Shown here: in pieces, positions 7,328-13,150 of the stretch
Numbering within the stretch: the first letter of the stretch is position 1
Layout: every line of letters begins with the position of its first letter
Assembly: GCA_017483235.1 (NCBI GenBank)
Contig: JAFULE010000158.1
Location: forward strand, 1-14,505
Source of the DNA: Faecalibacterium sp.
Lineage (GTDB): Bacteria; Bacillota; Clostridia; Oscillospirales; Ruminococcaceae
DNA: 14,505 bases
Reading direction: 5' to 3'
Position numbers and translations under genes: made by a program
The notes under the pieces: model-generated
Database searches by the model: none
Seen by the model: only the letters and a program-made list of their open reading frames with translations
Told to the model about the DNA's origin: nothing

Positions 7328-8146
7328 TTAATATTGGAAATATTCGATGATTTGCCTGTCTTTTTTGCTTTTTCCCGGCAATGCCGTCAATTGAAAACGC
7401 CCCTTGCCGCGTATCGTAAAAATATCCTGCACATAAACAGATGCACCGGCCGAGATAGCGGGCACATGCCCCACTTCTACCCTGCCGGCAGCAATCAGTT
7501 CGGCGGCCGTGCCTCTGCTGCACTTCAGCATAGCAGCCAGCACAGCATCCAACCGCAGCGAAGACACCGTTGCGGTGCAGTAATTGCGCTGCGGCGGTGT
7601 GATCTGCGGCATCTGCTGCGGATCAATCACCTCGGCACTCACGCTGATACGACCAATCTCACACAGTTCATCTGCAATCAGTTGTGCCACCGCAGGCAGT
7701 GCAAACAGATAGGCAGTTCCCGGATGCTGATCGGACAGAATGATATCGCCAAGACCTTCCCGTCGGATGTTCAGCCCGGTCAGGCTGCCAAGGTAATCCT
7801 TGTGCTGCGGCAAAGCCGCGCTTGCAACCGCACGGCATACAATTCGTACACAGGCAATGGGGCGCTCGCCCCAGCTGTCCTCGGGTTCGATGCAAAGCAG
7901 GCGGCGTTCCGCTTCGGGGTAACCGCCGTCAAAGCTATAGCAGCTGCAGCCGGCCCGGTTCATCGCTGCGCGGCACAGTGCCTGCTCGCGGTCGGACAAA
8001 AAAGAGGAATACCGCGCAATCCCACGTGCATCCGCTGTACGGGCAAGATCTTCCGCGTGGCGCATCAGCATGCGCTCGGCATCAGTCTGCGGCGGCACAA
8101 AGCCGCGCACTGACGCCTGCGGTACCAAATCAGAAGAACGCGCCAT
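7328..8146 (-). CDS. ylmH: YlmH, S4-domain RNA-binding protein
   Basis: The 272-residue protein has the YlmH layout. An N-terminal helical region includes RYSSFLSDREQALCRAA (45-61). A central domain carries the signature HKDYLGSLTGLNIRREGLGD (115-134). A C-terminal S4 domain covers about 195-255 (SLRLDAVLAAMLKCSRGTA at 196-213, AGRVEVG at 220-226). S4 domains bind structured RNA. In Bacillus subtilis YlmH has been linked to RqcH-dependent ribosome quality control, acting on peptidyl-tRNA on 50S subunits; whether this copy does the same is inference. The ATG start lies 17 bp inside the end of sepF with GGAG 4 nt upstream, so translation is probably coupled. The first 20 or so residues are poorly family-like, so a downstream start (for example Met26) is possible but has weaker support. 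Confidence 0.9.
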   Translation of the reverse strand: MARSSDLVPQASVRGFVPPQTDAERMLMRHAEDLARTADARGIARYSSFLSDREQALCRAAMNRAGCSCYSFDGGYPEAERRLLCIEPEDSWGERPIACVRIVCRAVASAALPQHKDYLGSLTGLNIRREGLGDIILSDQHPGTAYLFALPAVAQLIADELCEIGRISVSAEVIDPQQMPQITPPQRNYCTATVSSLRLDAVLAAMLKCSRGTAAELIAAGRVEVGHVPAISAGASVYVQDIFTIRGKGRFQLTALPGKSKKDRQIIEYFQY

Positions 8147-8582
8147 TGCTCTCCAGCTCGTCCAGCAGATCGCCCATGATGTCTACGTTGTAGGGGGTAA
8201 TGATGAAAGTGCTGTTGGCCACACGCTTGATCTGGCCATTGTTGGCGTAAGCCACGCCGGACAGGAAGTCGACCAGACGACGGGAAACTTCCTTGTTGGT
8301 GGATTCCAGATTCAGCACAACGGTGCGCTTATTGTTCAGGTGATCGGCAATGGTGCTGGCATCCTCAAAACGCTCGGGCTTGACCAGAACCACTTTCAGC
8401 TGGGTGGTGGCGTTGATGTTCACCACTTTGTTGCGCTTGCTGAAAGCAGATTCACGGGCAGGCTCGTCCTCTTCTTCGCCAATACTGTTATTGTTGTTAA
8501 CCAGTTCGGGGCCGTCGTCGATGTAATCATCATCCACGTCATTGCCGCTGATCCAGTCTTTAAAATTATTCATAAAGGACAT
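8130..8582 (-). CDS. sepF: Cell division protein SepF
   Basis: SepF anchors FtsZ to the membrane and bundles its filaments at the division site in Gram-positive bacteria, overlapping FtsA in role. From the chosen start the protein is 150 residues, the family norm. It has an N-terminal amphipathic membrane helix (MSFMNNFKDWISG, 1-13) and an acidic Asn/Glu linker (14-45). The SepF core (about 61-138) includes VVLVKPERFEDASTIADHL (64-82), RTVVLNLE (86-93) and RRLVDFLSGVAYA (101-113). ATG at 8582 is supported by AAAGGAG at 10 nt. A longer TTG-initiated reading would add nine non-family residues covering the ribosome binding site and is unlikely. No ylmG lies between sepF and ylmH. The clear upstream promoter makes sepF the first gene of the division-ileS transcript. 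Confidence 0.95.
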   Translation of the reverse strand: MSFMNNFKDWISGNDVDDDYIDDGPELVNNNNSIGEEEDEPARESAFSKRNKVVNINATTQLKVVLVKPERFEDASTIADHLNNKRTVVLNLESTNKEVSRRLVDFLSGVAYANNGQIKRVANSTFIITPYNVDIMGDLLDELESNGAFF

Positions 8583-8592
8583 TTGTGGTGCT

Positions 8593-8599
8593 CTCCTTT
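8593..8599 (-). promoter_or_regulatory. sepF ribosome binding site
   Basis: AAAGGAG lies 10 nt before the ATG at 8582. It would be inside the coding sequence if translation began at the TTG at 8609, so it decides the start. A further ATG at 8573 is three codons downstream. Confidence 0.75.
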
Positions 8600-8612
8600 C
8601 AAATTGCAAAAG

Positions 8613-8641
8613 ATTATAAGATAAAAAGCCAGATTACTCAT
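8613..8641 (-). promoter_or_regulatory. Possible second sepF promoter (weak)
   Basis: A perfect TATAAT (8613-8618) is preceded at 17 nt by ATGAGT (8636-8641), which matches only three of six -35 positions. It would start transcription just upstream of the sepF ribosome binding site. The -10 also forms part of an inverted repeat. Confidence 0.3.
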
Positions 8642-8647
8642 CTTATA
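8615..8647 (-). repeat. Inverted repeat in the sepF 5' leader
   Basis: TATAAGAT and ATCTTATA form a perfect 8-bp dyad separated by 17 nt. From the promoter position it would fall at the very 5' end of the sepF mRNA. It could be an AU-rich 5' hairpin or a DNA-level operator; thermodynamically it is weak. Confidence 0.45.
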
Positions 8648-8656
8648 CATTACTAT

Positions 8657-8685
8657 ATTATCTGATTTTTGCAAGCGCTTGTCAA
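8657..8685 (-). promoter_or_regulatory. Sigma-A promoter of the sepF-ylmH-divIVA-ileS cluster
   Basis: On the minus strand a perfect TTGACA (8680-8685) is followed after 17 bp by GATAAT (8657-8662). TAATAT overlaps it as an alternative -10 at 19 bp. The start point should fall near 8650, leaving a leader of about 65-70 nt before sepF. No other promoter of this quality was seen in the window. Confidence 0.85.
8669..8685. promoter_or_regulatory. LacI/CcpA-type operator-like palindrome in the sepF promoter
   Basis: TTGCAAGCGCTTGTCAA on the plus strand contains the perfect 10-bp palindrome CAAGCGCTTG (8672-8681). It is flanked by TTG and CAA arms that are offset by one base. The AAGCGCTT core with central CG is the hallmark of LacI/GalR-family operators, including catabolite response elements. 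It overlaps the -35 and fills the spacer, a position where a bound repressor would block the polymerase. Confidence 0.5.
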
Positions 8686-8777
8686 TAAAAGCGCGAGAAA
8701 AACAAGGCAAACTATGGGATTTTTGCTTCGGACACTATTGCATGCCGGAAAAAGTCAGGCTGCATTTGCATTTTGGT

Positions 8778-10112
8778 TTATAAAAGTTTGCCGTCATGTA
8801 AATCCGATCCTTTTACGATCACCTCGTCGTACATACGGACCTCATTATCACTTCCGACTTTGCCGTTTACCGGCACGAGGATGTACTCGGCGTTTTCGTA
8901 CAGCTTCTGAATTTTGCGGAATCGTGCCACATGGCCATACTTGACATAAACGCCGCTTACAAAATGTTCGCCGTTGATCACCGTCCCCTGCGCTGCACCG
9001 CTTTCGGCAGAGCCCGGCTGAGAAGCTGCCGACGAAGAAACCGCGCTTTCAGAGGAGGCAGGGATTTCTTCTTTGACCATGTGTACAGCCGAAGTGCTGA
9101 TACGAACACCGGTATAGCTTTCGAAAATGACCTGCGCAGTTTCCTGCCCAAGGCGAAGCACATCGGCACCGATGTATTCGCACTTCAAGGTAAACTTTGC
9201 GATCTGATTTTCTTCGTCTTTTTCCACGCTTTGAATGGTAGCAGGAAGGGTCGTTTCAGCCCTGCCGGGGAAACAAATCGAAACCTCTTTCCGACCGGCA
9301 AATCGCTCGGCATCTTTCAGGCTGCAAAGCCCGCAGAAGTACCACTGATAACTGGTAACGATCTTGCCGGCAAGCCCGTCCACATCCTCCTCGGCCCCTT
9401 TGGCGAGCACTTCGGAAAGCTGCTTTGGGGAAAGCTGCAGTACCTCGGCACGGGTGCGGCCAAGGATTTCGGTATTCTGACCATTGATAAAATAGCCGTT
9501 GGTGGGGGCCGTGATCAGCTCCGAATCGGCCAGCTGTGCACTCAGTTCATTTTTCTGAAGCTGCAGCTCATTGATCAAGGCATTAAAATCAGTAGCCGAA
9601 CCGGTCGTGATCTGCATTTTGTTCTGCGCAAGCAGGTAATTATCCTTGTGCTTGGTTACAGTGGCGAGCCCCATACGATCAATGCCGTCAAGCAGATCGT
9701 ACAGTGCGGTACTGCGCTGTGAAAGCAGCGTATCCAGCTGCGAGGCGGTGACGTTCTGGGACTTCTGTAAAAGCGCAATCTGGTTTTCCAGCGTTTTCAG
9801 CGTTGCACGTACACCGGATTGGGAAGGATCGGTATAAACCTCGGCAATCGCAGTGCCTGTCGACACACGTTCACCATCTTCCACCAGATAGCCCAGTTCC
9901 CCCTCCCCTTCCACGGTGGTTTCGTCAAACAGAACAAGGCCCTCGGCTTCAATGCTGTCGGCCATGGTATACAGCACAGCCGTTTCGTATTCGTAGGTGG
10001 GGCGGAAAATCTGCGCCAGTTGAATGCCCACATAAATGCCGGGGATCAGCAGCAGGGTAAACAACAATGCGCCCCATGATATTTTTTTCCTTTTGATGCT
10101 GTCGTTGCGCAC
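8778..10112 (-). CDS. HlyD/membrane-fusion-like protein, single N-terminal TM, next to sepF
   Basis: The 444-residue protein has a basic N-terminus (KRKK, 7-10) and one membrane segment (about 12-33), so most of it should lie outside the membrane. The first half of a lipoyl-like barrel (about 56-94; GYLVEDGERVSTGTAIAEVY at 74-93) is followed by helical coiled-coil segments (about 100-197). The returning half, LITAPTNGYFINGQ (199-212), follows; this split-barrel plus hairpin order is typical of HlyD adaptors. A beta-rich region with a Ser/Ala-rich linker (351-376) and a C-terminal VPVNGKVGSDNEVRMYDEVIVKG-type tail follow. The start is GTG with a GAGGTGAG-type ribosome binding site, 7 bp after miaA. 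No ABC transporter or outer-membrane partner is nearby, so a role in secretion is unproven. Position suggests a link to the envelope or division. I see no good terminator after it. Confidence 0.75.
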   Translation of the reverse strand: MRNDSIKRKKISWGALLFTLLLIPGIYVGIQLAQIFRPTYEYETAVLYTMADSIEAEGLVLFDETTVEGEGELGYLVEDGERVSTGTAIAEVYTDPSQSGVRATLKTLENQIALLQKSQNVTASQLDTLLSQRSTALYDLLDGIDRMGLATVTKHKDNYLLAQNKMQITTGSATDFNALINELQLQKNELSAQLADSELITAPTNGYFINGQNTEILGRTRAEVLQLSPKQLSEVLAKGAEEDVDGLAGKIVTSYQWYFCGLCSLKDAERFAGRKEVSICFPGRAETTLPATIQSVEKDEENQIAKFTLKCEYIGADVLRLGQETAQVIFESYTGVRISTSAVHMVKEEIPASSESAVSSSAASQPGSAESGAAQGTVINGEHFVSGVYVKYGHVARFRKIQKLYENAEYILVPVNGKVGSDNEVRMYDEVIVKGSDLHDGKLL

Positions 10113-10119
10113 GGTTTAC

Positions 10120-11064
10120 TCACCTCGCTTGCAAAAAATCGTTCACGACTGCGATCGCCTGCTGCTGCACATCTGCAGCCTGTGCATCCAGCCATTGAAT
10201 TTGCGGCATCCGCCGAAACCAGGTCATCTGCCGTTTGGCGTAATTGCGCGACGCCTGTTTCAGCTTATCGATACAATCCGCCAAAGGCGCTGTGCCCTCA
10301 AAGTAAGGGAAGAACTCCTTATATCCAATAGCCTGCGCCGCAGTCTGATACAGTTCCCGATTACGGTAAACCATCTCAGCTTCCTGCAAAAGCCCCTGCT
10401 CCATCATAATGTCCACACGAAGGTCGATCCGACGATACAGCACAGAACGGTCGGCAAATTGCAGACCCAAAATCAAACTGTTATACGGTTTTTCAGGCGG
10501 AATGGACAGCGCTTTTTGTTCGCTCAAAGTCTGACCGGTGGCGCGGTAGTGCTCCAGTGCACGCAACACCCGTACCGTATTGTTGGGATGGGTAGACAGC
10601 GCCGCTTCGGGATCGACCGCATACAATTCATCATACATGGCCTGTGCCCCCCGCTGCTGCAGCTCGGCCGCCAAAGCGGCACGCATAGAGGGCGCTGCCT
10701 TTTCCTGTGCAAACTGCAGTCCATCCAGAAAGCTTTGCACATACAGCCCGGTACCGCCGCAGATCACCGGCAGCTTTCCCTTTTGAAAAAGCTGCTGTTC
10801 CACCGTCTGGGCATAGCTGACAAAATCAGCTACACTGAACAGCTGTTCGGGGGTACGGATATCCAGACCGTGATGAACCACACCGTCAGCTTCCTGTGCG
10901 GTCACCTTTGCGGTGCCCACATCCAGCCCGCAATAAATCTGCATGGAATCGGCACTGATCACTTCGCCATCAAACTGCTTGGCCAGTGCAATGGCCAGCG
11001 AGCTTTTACCGCTGGCCGTTGGGCCTACTACCGCAACCACCGGATGTTTATACGATGCGTCCAA
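10120..11064 (-). CDS. miaA: tRNA dimethylallyltransferase
   Basis: MiaA transfers a dimethylallyl group from DMAPP to N6 of A37 in tRNAs that read UNN codons, the first step to ms2i6A. The 314-residue length is normal. Motifs are the P-loop GPTASGKS (14-21), SADSMQIY (37-44) with the catalytic Asp39, HHGLD (64-68), and GGTGLY (103-108). Late conserved segments include QAIGYKEF and KRQMTWFRR. The likely start is TTG at 11064, which overlaps the end of mutL by 17 bp; a GGAA-like ribosome binding site lies inside mutL. No ATG exists between there and the P-loop. GTG at 11040 is an alternative that would leave only five residues before the P-loop. The mutS-mutL-miaA order is widely conserved. 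The hfq gene often found next is absent. Confidence 0.96.
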   Translation of the reverse strand: MDASYKHPVVAVVGPTASGKSSLAIALAKQFDGEVISADSMQIYCGLDVGTAKVTAQEADGVVHHGLDIRTPEQLFSVADFVSYAQTVEQQLFQKGKLPVICGGTGLYVQSFLDGLQFAQEKAAPSMRAALAAELQQRGAQAMYDELYAVDPEAALSTHPNNTVRVLRALEHYRATGQTLSEQKALSIPPEKPYNSLILGLQFADRSVLYRRIDLRVDIMMEQGLLQEAEMVYRNRELYQTAAQAIGYKEFFPYFEGTAPLADCIDKLKQASRNYAKRQMTWFRRMPQIQWLDAQAADVQQQAIAVVNDFLQAR

Positions 11065-13123
11065 ATTGCTTTTCCAGCTCCTTCCGGGTCAGCTTCAGAA
11101 CACAGGGGCGGCCATGCGGGCAGAACGGCGGGATCTTACCGGAGAGAATCTGCTCGGCAAGATGCAGCAGCTGCTGCGGCTGGGTACGATCCCCCGCCTT
11201 GATGGCTGCACGGCAGGCAATGGAGTGCATGACCCACTCGGTGTGCTCGTTGATCGCGTCCTTTCCGCCGACAGCCAGCTTCTGCGCCAGCTCCACAGCA
11301 AGATCGGCCACGTCTTTGGCTTGTACATCGCAGGGTACTGCACGGATCAATACTGTGCGGCCGCCGAAATCGTCTACCTCCAGGCCCACATTTTCCAGCA
11401 GTTCCGTGTTGTCCAGAAGGGCCTGCTTCTCTTCAGCCGAAAGTTCTACCGTAACCGGCACAAGCAGCTGCTGGCTGCCCACTGCACCATAGTCAGCGGC
11501 AATTTTTTCGTACAGAATTCGCTCGTGAGCGGCGTGCTTGTCGATCAGGCACATTTCCTCCCCACGCTGGGTAATGATATAGGTTTTGAACACCTCACCC
11601 ACATACTGCAGCGGCTCGATTTCTTCCTTTTCCCACAGCATGGTCTGTGCTGTATCATCCACATAAACTGGCTTGGCAGCCGGCTCGTCCACAGGCTTTT
11701 CTGCGGCAGGCTGCTCGGTTTCAGCCTCGATCTGCGGCATCGGTTCGGCCGCCTTGGGCTGCAAAACGGGCATTTCATCCGGTCGAATATCCAGCAGGCG
11801 TTCGTTTTCGCTTGCCGCAGCAAAACTGCCGGGGCTTTGCATGGTAATCTTGCGCGGCAGCGGTTGTGCCGGCTGAAACACCGTTACCGCAGTTTTTGCT
11901 TTGACAGGCAGCTCCAAAATATCCTGCTCGGCCGGCCCTTTGGGGGCAGCCGGCACCGAAACAACAGGCGCTGCCTTCGGCACGGTAACCACAGCTGGTG
12001 TTTCGGGGGCAGCCTCCGGCATCAAAACCGGCTCAACTGCAGCCACTTTCGATGTAAAGCAAACTCGCTTTCCATCATTTTTGTTCGGTATTTCGTTTGT
12101 TTCGTTTTCAAACTGAAATCTACGTTCACCGCTGCCGGGCAGAGCCAATGCCAGCTTTACGCCGTGATATACCACGTCAAACACATCGTTTTCGCGTGCA
12201 AAACGCACTTCCGTCTTGGCGGGGTGAACATTTACGTCCACTAAATCAGCCGGCATTTCCAGCATCAGGATACCGCCCGGGAACTTGCCCTGCATGGTGG
12301 TGCCTTTGTAGGCGGTTTCCATAGCGGCCATCATGGTGCGGTTTTTTACATAGCGGCCATTGATGTAAAAGTGCTGCATGCTGCGGCTGGCACGGCAGCT
12401 TTTGGGCGGAGTAACAAGTCCATGAACCCGATACAAACCGTTGGTATCATCAACCTCCAACAGATCACGGGAAAACTCACGGCCCAGAACCGAATACGCA
12501 GCGCTTTTCAGCTTGCCATCACCCGCTGTAGTGTACTGCAGCTTGCCTTCACGAACAAACTTGAAGCTGATTTCGGGATGGCTGATGGCCACATGGCCCA
12601 CAATGTCGGCCACAAAGGTGCCTTCGCTGGCATCTTTTTTCAAAAACTTCATGCGGGCAGGGGTATTATAGAACAAATCACGCACCCGAATGGTAGTACC
12701 AACACCGCGCGCTCCCGGCTGCATGCCAAGTTCTTCCCCACCCTCAATGCGGTACTGACAGGCAAACTCGTCCAGTTCGGTTTTGGTCAGCACCTCTACA
12801 CGGGAAACGCTGGCAATAGAAGCCAACGCCTCGCCGCGGAAACCAAGGGTATGAATCTGCTCCAGATCTTCGGCCGTGCGGATTTTGCTGGTGGCATGAC
12901 GAATGAAAGCGGTCGTGATATACTCCGCCTCAATGCCGCTGCCGTTATCACTGATCTCAATCAGCTTCACACCGCCCGACTCGATGGATACCGTGATCTG
13001 GGTAGCGCCGGCATCGATGGCATTTTCCAGCAATTCTTTTACCACAGAAGCAGGCCGCTCGACAACTTCGCCGGCAGCAATCAACTCTGCGGTATGCTTA
13101 TCTAATACATGGATCACCGCCAT
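11048..13123 (-). CDS. mutL: DNA mismatch repair protein MutL (endonuclease type)
   Basis: MutL links MutS mismatch recognition to strand incision. The 691-residue protein has an N-terminal GHKL ATPase: LLENAIDAGA (31-40, Glu33 catalytic), DNGSGI (59-64) and GFRGEAL (94-100). The transducer domain contains NVHPAKTEVRF (298-308). A long Pro/Ala/Glu-rich linker runs from about 341 to 500. The C-terminal dimerisation domain carries the metal endonuclease motif DKHAAHERILYE (528-539), which fits DQHA(X)2E(X)4E except for Gln to Lys. It also has QQLLVP (551-556), matching the sliding-clamp binding segment, then ACRAAIKAGD (636-645) and CPHGRP (668-673). The protein is therefore a nicking MutL, as expected where MutH is absent. 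The ATG has AAGGAGG at 9 nt and lies 27 bp after mutS. Confidence 0.97.
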   Translation of the reverse strand: MAVIHVLDKHTAELIAAGEVVERPASVVKELLENAIDAGATQITVSIESGGVKLIEISDNGSGIEAEYITTAFIRHATSKIRTAEDLEQIHTLGFRGEALASIASVSRVEVLTKTELDEFACQYRIEGGEELGMQPGARGVGTTIRVRDLFYNTPARMKFLKKDASEGTFVADIVGHVAISHPEISFKFVREGKLQYTTAGDGKLKSAAYSVLGREFSRDLLEVDDTNGLYRVHGLVTPPKSCRASRSMQHFYINGRYVKNRTMMAAMETAYKGTTMQGKFPGGILMLEMPADLVDVNVHPAKTEVRFARENDVFDVVYHGVKLALALPGSGERRFQFENETNEIPNKNDGKRVCFTSKVAAVEPVLMPEAAPETPAVVTVPKAAPVVSVPAAPKGPAEQDILELPVKAKTAVTVFQPAQPLPRKITMQSPGSFAAASENERLLDIRPDEMPVLQPKAAEPMPQIEAETEQPAAEKPVDEPAAKPVYVDDTAQTMLWEKEEIEPLQYVGEVFKTYIITQRGEEMCLIDKHAAHERILYEKIAADYGAVGSQQLLVPVTVELSAEEKQALLDNTELLENVGLEVDDFGGRTVLIRAVPCDVQAKDVADLAVELAQKLAVGGKDAINEHTEWVMHSIACRAAIKAGDRTQPQQLLHLAEQILSGKIPPFCPHGRPCVLKLTRKELEKQFGRIV

Positions 13124-13150
13124 GCGGCAGCCCCTCCTTGCAGGTTTGGT

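Noticed and set aside
6490..7350. Plus-strand open frames opposite divIVA, ylmH, lspA, rluD, miaA, mutL and transketolase
   Set aside because: Low-complexity or His/Gly/Leu-rich translations typical of antisense shadows. Each lies over a minus-strand gene with clear family motifs.
8583..8609. TTG at 8609 as the sepF start
   Set aside because: The extra codons would cover the AAAGGAG ribosome binding site. The family starts with the amphipathic helix that begins at 8582.
8739..8764. Hairpin after the HlyD-like gene as a terminator
   Set aside because: The stem TGCAGCC/GGCATGCA is short with a bulge and is followed by ATAGTG rather than a U-run. A second pairing, GGCAAAC (8706-8712) with GTTTGCC (8786-8792), is too far apart to count.
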